Below, piece after piece: positions 42,825 to 51,715 of a stretch of 63,940 nucleotides of DNA; the stretch's first letter is position 1; each line of letters begins with the position of its first letter. The DNA is from Treponema bryantii NK4A124 (lineage in GTDB: Bacteria; Spirochaetota; Spirochaetia; Treponematales; Treponemataceae): positions 1-63,940 of the forward strand of contig NZ_ATWV01000015.1 in NCBI RefSeq assembly GCF_000421345.1, in the 5' to 3' direction. Position numbers and translations under genes: made by a program. Under the pieces are notes generated by a model, which ran no database searches, was not told where the DNA came from, and saw only the letters and a program-made list of their open reading frames with translations.

Positions 42825-43526
42825 CTATTCTTTACGTGGGTCGATAAGTTTTACCATACCCTGATCTGCAGTTACACGACCATAGTGTGTGCGTGCACCA
42901 GCAATTGCTTCTTCAGCTGGCTTTCCAGCCTTAAGAGCGTCCATCAATTTACCGAAGTTGATACAGTTGTAACCGATAATCTGATTGTCCTTATCGATTG
43001 CACAAGTCTCAACATAACCTTCTGTCATTTCAAGGTAGCGAGGACCTGTTTTGCGTGTAGCAAACATTGTACCTACCTGAGAGCGGAGGTTCTTTCCGAG
43101 GTCTTCAAGAGAAGCACCAACTTTAAGTCCGTCCTTAGAGTAAGCAGACTGTGAACGACCGTAAACAATCTGGAGGAAAAGTTCGCGCATAGCTGTGTTG
43201 ATAGCATCGCAAACAAGGTCAGTGTTCAAAGCTTCGAGAACAGTTTTACCAATAAGGATTTCTGAAGCCATAGCAGCTGAGTGAGTCATACCAGAACAAC
43301 CGATAGTCTCAACGAGTGCTTCTTCAATAATTCCTTTCTTGATGTTCAAAGAAAGCTTACAAGCTCCCTGCTGTGGTGCACACCAACCGATACCGTGTGT
43401 GAATCCAGAAACATCTTCAATTTTCTTAACCTTTACCCATTCTCCTTCTTCAGGGATAGGTGCTGGTCCATGATATGCGCCTTTTGCCAAAGGACACATA
43501 TGCTCCACTTCTGCAGTGTATGTCAT
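42825..43526 (-). CDS. NifU/IscU-like iron-sulfur scaffold protein
   Basis: A 233-aa protein. The central part (about 45-130) resembles the NifU N-terminal scaffold fold: GWCAPQQGACKLSLNIKKG, ETIGCSGMTHSAAMASEILI and VLEALNTDLVCDAINTA, with cysteines at the positions used for cluster assembly. A ~100-aa C-terminal extension (RYLEMTEGYVETCAI) is not part of standard IscU. Because it is cotranscribed with GGGtGRT rather than with isc/suf genes, it may serve that protein only. TAGGAG precedes the ATG. A structured leader of about 150 nt lies upstream. Confidence 0.85.
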   Translation of the reverse strand: MTYTAEVEHMCPLAKGAYHGPAPIPEEGEWVKVKKIEDVSGFTHGIGWCAPQQGACKLSLNIKKGIIEEALVETIGCSGMTHSAAMASEILIGKTVLEALNTDLVCDAINTAMRELFLQIVYGRSQSAYSKDGLKVGASLEDLGKNLRSQVGTMFATRKTGPRYLEMTEGYVETCAIDKDNQIIGYNCINFGKLMDALKAGKPAEEAIAGARTHYGRVTADQGMVKLIDPRKE

Positions 43527-43539
43527 GTTTTAACTCCTA

Positions 43540-43680
43540 TAAAAAGACAGAGAGGAAACTTCAGTTTCCGAACTGGCTTTTTACGCACATTCGTAACGAA
43601 GTGAGAATGTGCAATAAATATAAAGTTTGCAACGCAAACTTTGAAAGTAAAAAACTGACAGCATCCTGGCAGTTTTTTAC
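43540..43680 (-). promoter_or_regulatory. Hairpin-rich leader of the NifU-like/GGGtGRT operon
   Basis: Reading leftward: a terminator-like 15-bp hairpin with U6 (43647-43680), AAAGTTTGC/GCAAACTTT, GCACATTC/GAATGTGC, and GGAAACT/AGTTTCC just before the ribosome binding site. A second copy of the TTTATAGGAG ribosome-binding context lies upstream of the first hairpin (43688-43697), and a 27-codon ATG frame (43581-43664) could follow it. The 309-bp gap 43527-43835 holds nothing else coding. Confidence 0.5.
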
Positions 43681-43835
43681 TTAGCTCCTATAAACTGTTA
43701 TTCTATAAAATACCATTTTTAAAGGATTATTACAATAATGTATTTTTCAATTTGCTTTATCCAGTTTCTTACTATATAATTATATATATCATTTAAAAAT
43801 AGTTGTCCGAAAAATCAATTATTGAGGATGACACT

Positions 43836-45203
43836 TTGAAAAATTCAAAATCTAAGTTCCGGGCTTTTTGGGATAATTTCATTATGGATAAAGACCTGAA
43901 AGCGGGACTCATAGCTAAAAATTTACACCGACTCGCTCAGCTTGAGCAGATTCTTTTTACATTTGGATTAATAATGACGCTTGTAACGCTGATTCGTTAC
44001 GGCAGCGACGTAAAAAATCATCTTATTGAGTTATTTTATTATTTAGCATACATCGTAACTAGTGTTCACGTTCTTCTTGTCGCTATTCATACTGTTCATC
44101 ACCCGGAGTGGCCTGTATGGAGACGTAATCAGCCAACATACATAGGAATTTTTGAAGTCCTGGTTCTCAGCATTATCGTATTGTTCAGTTCAAGTAATCC
44201 AATCAGTCCTTATACGGTTTACACAAATGTCTGTATTATTGCAATTGTAATGCTTTCGGTTGAACCAATCTTCTTTATTCCCCTGCTCTTTCTTTTTTCT
44301 TTTATCATCATTCACAGGCTATGGGATCAAGGTAATGCTTACATGGCACTTAATATTCTTTTAACCACAATTGTAATGTCTGCCCTCAGCCTTTACAAAT
44401 GGAATTCACTGATTAAGGAATTTCGCCTTGAAAAAATTCGCGATAACCATGTAGAAGCTATTGAAAAAGAAATTGAACTTGCCGCTTTTGTACAGGAAAG
44501 CTTTTCTAAAAGAAAAATGCCGGAACTCAAGGACTTTGACATTGCTTATTACAGCAAGGCTATGGCCGGTGTTTCGGGCGATATGTATGATTTTTATACT
44601 GATGATGAGATTCTTGAAGGTGCTGGTATATTCGACGTTTCTGGCCACGGAATATCTTCTGGCCTTGTAACAATGCTTGTCCGAAATATTTTTCAGCAGG
44701 AATTTCATCAGAACGAAGACAAAGCCCTTTATGAAGTAATGGAGATTATTGATAAACGTATTCGTGTAGAAAAACGTAATATCGAAAACTATCTTACAGG
44801 CATTCTCCTCCGCATGAAAGGGAGCAAAATAGAAATTGTAAATGCCGGTCATCCCTGCCCGATTTTATACAGGAAAGAAAGCGGAGAGTGTAATTATTTT
44901 GATGAAAAAAGAAAATTTTCAAGTACTGTAATCGGGCTTTCTTCAATAGAATCCTTTTTCCAGGAAACCACTTTTGAAATGAAAAGCGGTGATGAAATTA
45001 TTCTCTTTACAGATGGTATAAAAGAAGCAATGAATACCGCCCATGATGAATATGGAAATTCGAGATTATTAGAGTCTGTAAAAAACGCTGTTCAGCAGGA
45101 TTTTGACAGACAGATTCCTTCAGTTTTATCTGATATGGGGCATTTTACAGAGAATGCAGATCAATCTGATGATATCACAATTGTAATTATCCGGAAAAAA
45201 TAA
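43836..45203 (+). CDS. Membrane SpoIIE/PP2C-type serine phosphatase (copy 1)
   Basis: A 455-aa protein. The N-terminal half has about six TM helices (residues ~40-190) with little extracytoplasmic sequence, followed by a coiled helix (EAIEKEIELAAFVQESF). The SpoIIE phosphatase domain (about 225-455) has metal-binding Asp in AGVSGDMYDFY, FDVSGHGISSGL, FTDGIKEA and SDDITIVII. The best start is TTG 43836, eight bases after GAGG (43824-43827); an upstream TTG at 43803 has no such site. It is paralogous to the next gene and probably dephosphorylates an STAS-type anti-anti-sigma factor encoded elsewhere. Confidence 0.88.
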   Translation: MKNSKSKFRAFWDNFIMDKDLKAGLIAKNLHRLAQLEQILFTFGLIMTLVTLIRYGSDVKNHLIELFYYLAYIVTSVHVLLVAIHTVHHPEWPVWRRNQPTYIGIFEVLVLSIIVLFSSSNPISPYTVYTNVCIIAIVMLSVEPIFFIPLLFLFSFIIIHRLWDQGNAYMALNILLTTIVMSALSLYKWNSLIKEFRLEKIRDNHVEAIEKEIELAAFVQESFSKRKMPELKDFDIAYYSKAMAGVSGDMYDFYTDDEILEGAGIFDVSGHGISSGLVTMLVRNIFQQEFHQNEDKALYEVMEIIDKRIRVEKRNIENYLTGILLRMKGSKIEIVNAGHPCPILYRKESGECNYFDEKRKFSSTVIGLSSIESFFQETTFEMKSGDEIILFTDGIKEAMNTAHDEYGNSRLLESVKNAVQQDFDRQIPSVLSDMGHFTENADQSDDITIVIIRKK

Positions 45204-45231
45204 ATAACAAATAATTAGCATAATAAGAAAG

Positions 45232-45260
45232 TTGAAAAAATTAAAATCTCATTGTAAAAT
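45232..45260 (+). promoter_or_regulatory. Promoter of the second SpoIIE phosphatase
   Basis: TTGAAA (45232-45237), a 17-nt spacer and TAAAAT (45255-45260), then 12 nt to ATG 45273. The leader would be about 5 nt with no Shine-Dalgarno. Confidence 0.6.
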
Positions 45261-45272
45261 TATTAGATTAAT

Positions 45273-46652
45273 ATGAAAGGACATAAAAATAATATATTCA
45301 TCCGCTTCTACGATTACATGACAAAAAAATACAAGGCTCCTGAAGAGTGTAAGCTTCTTATGGCTGAAAGAAATCTTAACACCATGTTTAAGGCTCAGGT
45401 AATGCTGATTCTTTTGGGTATTTATGGTCTGGTTTCTATTCTTATAACTAATAAGGGAAATTATATGTCCGTTATCCCAAGATTTATTTATTTTGGGGAA
45501 TATATTGTTTTTGGCTTTTTATGTATTTTTGCTTCTGCAAAGCTTAAAAAACTTACATTTGTCCGCTCAACCATCAAAATGATTCCAACCTATTTTCTTT
45601 TCCTATACCTTATGGTCTACCCTATGTTCATATTGTTTTATGAAAAGAATACCTTTAATTCCATGATTGTTTATGCCTGCGTTACCGTAAACTTCCCTGT
45701 ATTTTTTGACATTTCGCCGGCAATTTTTACCCCAATAGTAACGATTGCTTCTGCTACTCTTTTACCTCATATTTCAAAAGAATACAGTATGTTCATTGTA
45801 ATGGATTCTGTAATCTTCGTTCTTATTCTTTATTTTCTTTCGTTTAAAAGATGGGCAACTGAAAAGGATAACTTCCTCCACCACAGAAGTGAACACGAAT
45901 ACAAGGAAAATATTGAAAATGAACTTCGTCTTGCTCAGGTAGTTCAGCAGAGCTTTTTTAAGCACAATGAAACAATTTATGAAGACTGGGCAATTTCTTA
46001 TTACAATAAGCCTATGGCCGGCGTTTCCGGAGACTTTCTTGATATATACAGCACCGACAATAAGCTTGACGGAATAGGAATTTTTGATGTTTCTGGACAC
46101 GGTATAGCTTCCGGTCTTGTAACCATGCTTGTAAAAAACATCATCTTCCAGGAATTTTATAACGGCCGCAACGATAAACTTAAAGCTATTATAGACCGAA
46201 TCAATATCCGTTATATAAAAGAAAAAGGTAATATTGAAAATTATCTTACCGGTATTGTATCACGCATGAACGGCAACAAGATTGAATTTATAAATGCCGG
46301 CCACTCTATGCCGATTTATTATAGTGCACAGGAAGATTCGGCAAATTACGTTGAAGATGATAACACTGCCTTTGGAGCAATAGGTCTTCCAGACATTCCA
46401 ACAAATTTTGTGTCCCATACTGTAGAAATGAAACGCGGAGATGAATTGATTTTCTTTACCGATGGTGCTACGGAAGCTACAAATGCAGATGGTGATGATT
46501 TTGGAAAAGACAGATTATTAAAATCTATTTTCAGAAATGCAGACAGACCGCTTACGACACAGGTAAACTGCATCGTAAGCGATATTCTCACCTTCATTGG
46601 CAATGAGCCTCAGAAGGATGATATAACTATTATAATTCTTAAAAAGAAATAA
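45273..46652 (+). CDS. Membrane SpoIIE/PP2C-type serine phosphatase (copy 2)
   Basis: A 459-aa paralogue of the preceding gene with the same layout: about six N-terminal TM helices (~40-190), a connecting helix (ENELRLAQVVQQSFF) and a SpoIIE domain with AGVSGDFLDIY, FDVSGHGIASGLVTML, FTDGATEA and KDDITIII. The metal ligands are intact. The membrane halves differ much more than the catalytic halves, so the two copies probably read different signals and act on the same or similar partners. It has its own promoter 12 nt before the ATG rather than readthrough from copy 1. Two family A palindromes separate it from convergent argG. Confidence 0.9.
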   Translation: MKGHKNNIFIRFYDYMTKKYKAPEECKLLMAERNLNTMFKAQVMLILLGIYGLVSILITNKGNYMSVIPRFIYFGEYIVFGFLCIFASAKLKKLTFVRSTIKMIPTYFLFLYLMVYPMFILFYEKNTFNSMIVYACVTVNFPVFFDISPAIFTPIVTIASATLLPHISKEYSMFIVMDSVIFVLILYFLSFKRWATEKDNFLHHRSEHEYKENIENELRLAQVVQQSFFKHNETIYEDWAISYYNKPMAGVSGDFLDIYSTDNKLDGIGIFDVSGHGIASGLVTMLVKNIIFQEFYNGRNDKLKAIIDRINIRYIKEKGNIENYLTGIVSRMNGNKIEFINAGHSMPIYYSAQEDSANYVEDDNTAFGAIGLPDIPTNFVSHTVEMKRGDELIFFTDGATEATNADGDDFGKDRLLKSIFRNADRPLTTQVNCIVSDILTFIGNEPQKDDITIIILKKK

Positions 46653-46659
46653 GATAAAC

Positions 46660-46756
46660 GGTAGTTTCGATACGATAGGTGCTTTAGCACCGTACTACTC
46701 CAACCACCGTTTACTCGCCGGTGGTTGAGTGATGCGTAGCATCGTATCGAAACCAC
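46660..46756. repeat. Two family A palindromes, inverted to each other
   Basis: The first unit runs from GGTAGTTTCGATACG to CCAACCACC with a GGTGC/GCACC inner stem; the second runs from GGTGGTTGAGTGATGC to GCATCGTATCGAAACCAC. They fill the space between convergent stops and may form a very long hairpin. Confidence 0.85.
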
Positions 46757-46757
46757 G

Positions 46758-48023
46758 CTACTCAGTAGGTCTCTTCTTCAAATTTTTGCTTTCAGCAATT
46801 GCCTGGCCTTCACCAACACTCTGCTCCATCATAGCGCGAACCTTAAGTGGAAGACCTGCCAGTGTAATGAAGCCCTGAGCATCCTTATGATTGTAAAGTT
46901 CACCGGTTGTGAATGAAGCGATTGATTCGTTATAGAGGCTGTACTTAGAACCAGAACCAGCGCCACGAATAGCACCTTTCACAACCTTAACCTTTGCCCA
47001 GCCAGTTACAGTTTCTTCTGCCTTGTCCATAAAAGCCATGCAGGAATCCATAAGAGTTGTGAACCACTTTCCTTCGTAAATAAGCTCTGCCATGCGGAGG
47101 CTTACCTGCTGCTTGTAGTGGTAAGTTTCGCGGTCAAGACAGATGTGATCCATCATTCTGTGAGCGAAGTAAAGAATTGCTCCACCCGGTGTTTCGTAAA
47201 CGCCACGGCTCTTCATACCAACAAAGCGGTTTTCGCAGATATCTACAAGACCAACACCATTGCGGCCACCGATTACGTTGAGCTCGTTGAGAAGGTCAAG
47301 AGAGTTCATCTTCTTGCCGTTGAGTCCTACTGGAATACCCTTTTCAAAGTCGATAGTTACATATTCACCGTCGTTTGGAGCTTCCTCCGGAACTGTTGTA
47401 TTTTTAAGCATGTGCTTGTAATTTGGCTCGTTCTCTGTCTTCTCGAGCTCAAGACCTTCGTGGCTCAGGTGCCAGATGTTCTCATCGCGTGAGTAAGACT
47501 GGTCTTTCTTCATTGGAACTTCGAGACCGCGGTCTTCGAGATATTTGATTTCTGCCTCACGGCTGTCCATATTCCATTTGTCATCGCGCCATGCAGCAAT
47601 TACCTTGATATCTGGAGCAAAAGCCTTGATTGCAAACTCAAAGCGAACCTGGTCATTTCCCTTACCTGTAGCACCGTGACAGATTGCAACTGCCTTTTCC
47701 TGACGTGCATATTCTACAAGGATTTTTCCGATAAGAGGACGTGCAGTTGAAGTACCGAGAAGATATTCATCCTCGTAAACTGCATTAGCCTTGAGTGCCG
47801 GCCAGATGTATTCTTCGATATATTCCTGACGTGCATCTACAACGTAACATGCGCTTGCACCAGTTTTAAGAGCACGTGATTTGATAGCATCCCAATCGTC
47901 TCCCTGTCCTACGTCGACACAAACTGCGATTACATCGTAGTCATAATTTTCTTTAAGCCATGGAATGATAACTGTTGTATCAAGTCCACCTGAGTACGCT
48001 AAAACGACCTTATCTTTTGCCAT
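46758..48023 (-). CDS. argG: Argininosuccinate synthase
   Basis: It joins citrulline and aspartate with ATP in arginine biosynthesis. The 421-aa product has the PP-loop-like ATP site VVLAYSGGLDTTVIIPWL, the ATGKGNDQVRFE motif and later substrate-binding blocks such as GVYETPGGAILYFAH. Length is normal. GAGAGG lies 6-11 nt upstream of the ATG. No argH lies nearby, so the gene stands alone between family A palindromes. Confidence 0.97.
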   Translation of the reverse strand: MAKDKVVLAYSGGLDTTVIIPWLKENYDYDVIAVCVDVGQGDDWDAIKSRALKTGASACYVVDARQEYIEEYIWPALKANAVYEDEYLLGTSTARPLIGKILVEYARQEKAVAICHGATGKGNDQVRFEFAIKAFAPDIKVIAAWRDDKWNMDSREAEIKYLEDRGLEVPMKKDQSYSRDENIWHLSHEGLELEKTENEPNYKHMLKNTTVPEEAPNDGEYVTIDFEKGIPVGLNGKKMNSLDLLNELNVIGGRNGVGLVDICENRFVGMKSRGVYETPGGAILYFAHRMMDHICLDRETYHYKQQVSLRMAELIYEGKWFTTLMDSCMAFMDKAEETVTGWAKVKVVKGAIRGAGSGSKYSLYNESIASFTTGELYNHKDAQGFITLAGLPLKVRAMMEQSVGEGQAIAESKNLKKRPTE

Positions 48024-48037
48024 ATATAACCTCTCTT

Positions 48038-48093
48038 GGTGGTTTCGTATTTCGACAAGCTCAACAAGCGTGTGATTTGCTTACTCGACCACC
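48038..48093. repeat. Long family A variant
   Basis: GGTGGTTTCGTATTTCGACA and CTCGACCACC termini with an expanded, less perfect inner part (AAGCTCAACAAGCGTG). It lies in the argG 5' region, upstream of its ribosome binding site. Confidence 0.7.
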
Positions 48094-48128
48094 ATATTTT
48101 TGCATAAATATACAGAAAATATACAATT

Positions 48129-48755
48129 TTATGCAAAAATATGCAAGGGATTTATATCTGAGATTTCCTGCATAAAGTTGTCTTCGGTCAGGTGTATTTT
48201 TATTTCTTCTGGAGGTATTCCGAGAATGAGGAAAAAAACGCCTTCTGCAGAATCTGCTTCTTCAAGGTGCCATACCTGCTGCGATGAAGCAAACTTTTTC
48301 TGCAGGGCTGCTTTTATAAAGTTACAGGCAAGTTTTGAGCGTCTGTCATCTTTCTGCTTTTTTTCGATTCTTTCTTCCAGCTGCAGCAGATACTGGTCCC
48401 GACGGGAAAGAAATTCTGAAATTTCCGGAAAGGGATTATAAGGAAACTTTGCATCTGCAATTTTAACAAAGTCTTTGCCCTGCCTTTGCAGCAGGGAAGC
48501 CTTTATCTGATTCTGAATAAAAAGTCTTAAGCGTATAGTTGAAGTTACTGGTACTTCCCAGCTGGCAGAGCCTGTTTTTATATCGGTAACAGCAGCAATT
48601 TCCGGATGTGCCAGCGAGAAGCGGTCAAAGGCAGCCTGAACATCAGCTAAAGTAAGGCGCTCTGCACCGGTTCTCACCATATTTTTATGCTGTAAATGTA
48701 CAAAAATCTCCTTCCAGAAATCTGCTTCGCTGTCACTATACTTTAATTGGCTCAT
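48129..48755 (-). CDS. Uncharacterised cytoplasmic protein
   Basis: A 208-aa soluble protein with no family that I recognise. The N-terminal third is helical (DFWKEIFVHLQHKNMVRTGA). The middle has beta-type sequence (ASWEVPVTSTIRLRLFIQ). A basic charged helix follows at 125-150 (LEERIEKKQKDDRRSKLA). It has no signal, TM or cysteine cluster. It begins 15 bp after the secreted beta-barrel-like gene on the same strand, with no Shine-Dalgarno; a TAGAAT box 6 nt before the ATG could give its own leaderless start. Confidence 0.75.
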   Translation of the reverse strand: MSQLKYSDSEADFWKEIFVHLQHKNMVRTGAERLTLADVQAAFDRFSLAHPEIAAVTDIKTGSASWEVPVTSTIRLRLFIQNQIKASLLQRQGKDFVKIADAKFPYNPFPEISEFLSRRDQYLLQLEERIEKKQKDDRRSKLACNFIKAALQKKFASSQQVWHLEEADSAEGVFFLILGIPPEEIKIHLTEDNFMQEISDINPLHIFA

Positions 48756-48770
48756 TTTTTTATTCTACTA

Positions 48771-49319
48771 TTAAAACTTAAAAGATGCACCTGCTTTCAA
48801 AATAGCAGTTGACGGAAAGTTTCCTTCAACGAAAATGTTGAATCTTTCAAAATCTGCCTTAAGACCAAGTACAGTTACATCAAATATCGGATTTACTCCT
48901 CCCTCAGGAACAATAAGTACACCACCGCTGACAGCATGATAAATCTTAAAATGTTCCCAGCCATACTGACCGGTTACCTTAGCCTGTAGCGTAATTAAGT
49001 TCAGAGGCTGAAAGCTTTCATAAGAAACAAAGGCTCCCAGGCCCAGATGATCCCAGAAAAAGTGATTATAGCCTGCAGAACAAGAAAAAGCAAAAGTTTC
49101 TTTTTCAACTTTTTCCTCATTGTTATAGTTTGCAAGTGCGTCTGCAATTGCAAGAAAGGTACCGCTGAAAAGGCCTACAAAAGAGACTGTTCCAACAGTG
49201 AGGTATACTTCATTATTATTTTTTACTTTTTTTTCTGATTCAAATGCATCTACTTCCTGAGCAAAAAGCCCTGCAAATGCGAAGGAAATAAGCATAAATG
49301 TCATAATAATTTTTTTCAT
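48771..49319 (-). CDS. Secreted small outer-membrane-like protein
   Basis: A 182-aa protein with a clear signal peptide (IIMTFMLISFAFAGLFAQ) and predicted amphipathic strands (AFSCSAGYNHFFWDHLGLGA, ITLQAKVTGQYGWEHFKIYH) ending in an aromatic-rich strand KAGASFKF, as in small outer-membrane barrels. A hydrophobic patch (VSFVGLFSGTFLAIADAL) near residue 50 is unusual for a barrel. GGAGG precedes the ATG. The function is unknown. Confidence 0.75.
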   Translation of the reverse strand: MKKIIMTFMLISFAFAGLFAQEVDAFESEKKVKNNNEVYLTVGTVSFVGLFSGTFLAIADALANYNNEEKVEKETFAFSCSAGYNHFFWDHLGLGAFVSYESFQPLNLITLQAKVTGQYGWEHFKIYHAVSGGVLIVPEGGVNPIFDVTVLGLKADFERFNIFVEGNFPSTAILKAGASFKF

Positions 49320-49348
49320 AGGAACCTCCTTGCAGCAAAAGTGCTGTA

Positions 49349-49357
49349 ATTATAACA
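49349..49357 (-). promoter_or_regulatory. Extended -10 promoter with normal leader
   Basis: The minus strand reads TGTTATAAT (hexamer 49349-49354) about 30 nt before ATG 49319, leaving room for a leader with GGAGG. It contrasts with the leaderless starts elsewhere. Confidence 0.65.
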
Positions 49358-49397
49358 CAAAAGAAACAGAAAACTGTCCCTTTTGTTACAAAAAAAC

Positions 49398-50624
49398 TTA
49401 AAAAGGAAGATATGTTACAGAAGAACCTGGTAGTTTTTCTATCCAGTATCGGGATTTTTCAAAGGAAAGTCTGCTGTCTAAAATCCAGAGGACAGTGCCG
49501 TGGCCATTCTTAGCAGAATTTATAACTCTATAAGGCGGATTTCCTTCTCCATCTGTAAAAATTATCATTCCGCTGTATTCATTGCTATGCTGGATATAAT
49601 ACTCATAGGGTGCTTCAAAGCTGGTTCCGCCCCGCCCTTTTATTTCTTCCAGATTGATTTTACTGCGGCTGCCTCGGAAGGTAATAGGACTTGTATTTTT
49701 AAGGTTTACATCAAAAAAAATCAGGTCAATTTTTTCAATAATTCCAAGAAAAAAGAAATTACTGATTGCATGATAAAAGTTTGAAAAGCTTTCTTCTGTT
49801 ATAGAGCCGCTTACATCTACAGCAATAAGAATATTTGCCTTGCGGTCGTAACGGCTTCCCATTGCAGAAAAGCCGTAGCGGCGGCTTGGTCTCATTCTTG
49901 TAAGGTGACGCTGAGCGCTTACTATTTTTGCCCGAAATCGGGTAAGAGCACGTTTGTAGTCAAAGGAAAAATCTCCGCTTTCCCTCAGCTCAAGTGCGAG
50001 ATTGCCGCCACTTTCTCCCCAGCCTTCATCAATATCAGCCTTTTGAATCTGATTTTTAATATTCTCAAGGGCTTCCTGATTTTCTTCCCAGAGCTCGCCG
50101 GCTTCTTCTGCCTCAAAGAGACCAGGAAGTTCTCCTCCCTGCCCCGCAGACTCGGAGCCTGCAATAGATTTTTCTATCAGATGAAGAAGGCGGCGGTACC
50201 AGGTTTCAAAGGGCAGTTTTTCCATAAGATCTATGCGGCCAAGCTGGGGATTACATTTTAGAAAAGAAAGGCCCGGCAGCTCATAAGGCAGAGCTTCTAA
50301 AGTCTGCTGATCCATAACCTGGGAAATAACGACATCACTGGCCAGCAGAAGAACCTTCTTTTTACAATTGTAAGGCTGGCGCTCATAGGGGTGGCCAAGG
50401 AGAATACGGGTTGCTTCTACTTTAAGACAGGCCTGAAGCTGAGTGTCAGAGCACTTTTCCAGCAGAGACGGATTATATTCAATGCGCAGCTGACCGCTTC
50501 TCATGGGAATAGAAAGAGATTTATTTTCCACAAGAGAATGAGAAGTCAGGATTGAAAAATATAAAGGCTGAGTCAAAAACCAGCTGCGGCTGATTTCTGA
50601 AAGCCTTGCGGAAAGCTTTTGCAT
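49398..50624 (-). CDS. VWA-like (DUF2201) protein, partner of a MoxR ATPase
   Basis: A 408-aa protein of the DUF2201/VWA-like putative metallopeptidase family. The C-terminal VWA-type domain has ILIAVDVSGSITEESFSNFY with a MIDAS-like DxSGS. The N-terminal part corresponds to a zincin-like domain, but the region KVEATRILLGHPYERQ has VEATR where the family has HExxH, so zinc catalysis is doubtful. It starts 1 bp after the MoxR gene stop, so translation is coupled. MoxR/VWA pairs act together as chaperone-like or metal-insertion systems. The substrate is not evident. Confidence 0.85.
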   Translation of the reverse strand: MQKLSARLSEISRSWFLTQPLYFSILTSHSLVENKSLSIPMRSGQLRIEYNPSLLEKCSDTQLQACLKVEATRILLGHPYERQPYNCKKKVLLLASDVVISQVMDQQTLEALPYELPGLSFLKCNPQLGRIDLMEKLPFETWYRRLLHLIEKSIAGSESAGQGGELPGLFEAEEAGELWEENQEALENIKNQIQKADIDEGWGESGGNLALELRESGDFSFDYKRALTRFRAKIVSAQRHLTRMRPSRRYGFSAMGSRYDRKANILIAVDVSGSITEESFSNFYHAISNFFFLGIIEKIDLIFFDVNLKNTSPITFRGSRSKINLEEIKGRGGTSFEAPYEYYIQHSNEYSGMIIFTDGEGNPPYRVINSAKNGHGTVLWILDSRLSFEKSRYWIEKLPGSSVTYLPF

Positions 50625-50625
50625 A

Positions 50626-51702
50626 TTATAAATCCGAAATAGTTTCCAGCAGCTTTTTATAAAGAGGCTGGCAATGTTCGTTTATAAAGTTCAAAGTATC
50701 AGGATATTTTTCTACCGAGCAAAGAGATATAAAATGAGCAGCCGCCTCTCTATTGCCATTAAGCAGAAAATCACAATAATCATTAAGATTTTTTGCAATA
50801 AGGGATGTAGCTGCAGAGCTTTCACTGTTAACTCCAGCTTCAATAAAAGAGAAAAGACTTTCGCTTACCAGGCAGAGCTGGGGAACAGAAAGTGTCGAAA
50901 GCCCCGAAGTAAAACCAGCATCCCCATCTTCCGAACACAAAATTGATTTAGCAGAAGGAAGAGAAGAATCATTTACAAAACGGAAGAAAAGAGAAGCCGC
51001 CTGTGAGCCAACTATTCCGCTCACAAGAACAAGCTCCTTTTCGCTCAGGGACTTAAAGTTTTTTATGATATTTGAAGTACGTTCCCAGCTGCGCCTGTCA
51101 GGACTGCGGCTGAGGCCGTCTGAATCATCAAGAGACGAATCCCCGTCAAGATATTCAGGATTTTCAGAAATAAAGTCAATTATGCGGGAATCAAGGCCAA
51201 CCCCGCGCGCCCACTTTATCCAGTCCTCTACACTCGGCGCAAACTCATAAATATTAAAACGGCTCACAAGCGCGGGGTCAAGTTCAGTCAGCTGGTACTC
51301 GCTGCCGCCATTAACCGCACTTATAATACGGCTTCCGGCAGGCAGACATTTACCTGCCAGCTTACGGTTTAGAGTAAGGTCCATAACAGTCTGCAGCACC
51401 TCGGGACGTGCTCTGTTCAATTCATCCAGAAATAAAACAATCGGCTGGCCATCCACAGGAAACCAGTATGGCAGCATAAAGTCTGTAAGGCCAGTTTTTT
51501 CGTCCAGGTGAGGAAGGCCGATTAAATCTCCCGGGTCACTCATCTGACCTAAAAAAAGAGTAACGACTTTTTCACCGCGGGCGGCGAAAAAGTCTTCTAA
51601 AATACGGGATTTTCCAATACCGTGCCGGCCAACCAGCATAATGTTCTGTTCGGCCGGAGTATTTTCAAGAATATAGTTAAGCTGAGACGAATTAATTTTC
51701 AT
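50626..51702 (-). CDS. MoxR-family AAA+ ATPase
   Basis: A 358-aa ATPase. Walker A is GRHGIGKSRILEDF and Walker B is PIVLFLDELNRARPEVLQ, followed by sensor-type sequence ISAVNGGSEYQLTELDPALVSRF. The C-terminal helical part lacks the classic MoxR lid sequence. It matches ATPases that partner VWA/DUF2201 proteins, whose gene follows by 1 bp. It comes 13 bp after a secreted protein gene on the same strand. The start lacks a strong ribosome binding site. Confidence 0.88.
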   Translation of the reverse strand: MKINSSQLNYILENTPAEQNIMLVGRHGIGKSRILEDFFAARGEKVVTLFLGQMSDPGDLIGLPHLDEKTGLTDFMLPYWFPVDGQPIVLFLDELNRARPEVLQTVMDLTLNRKLAGKCLPAGSRIISAVNGGSEYQLTELDPALVSRFNIYEFAPSVEDWIKWARGVGLDSRIIDFISENPEYLDGDSSLDDSDGLSRSPDRRSWERTSNIIKNFKSLSEKELVLVSGIVGSQAASLFFRFVNDSSLPSAKSILCSEDGDAGFTSGLSTLSVPQLCLVSESLFSFIEAGVNSESSAATSLIAKNLNDYCDFLLNGNREAAAHFISLCSVEKYPDTLNFINEHCQPLYKKLLETISDL

Positions 51703-51715
51703 AATGAAAATCAGT

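Noticed and set aside
43581-43664. 27-codon frame in the NifU-like leader as a definite gene
   Set aside because: It is made almost entirely of hairpin arms and has no ribosome binding site at a good distance; kept only as a possible leader peptide.
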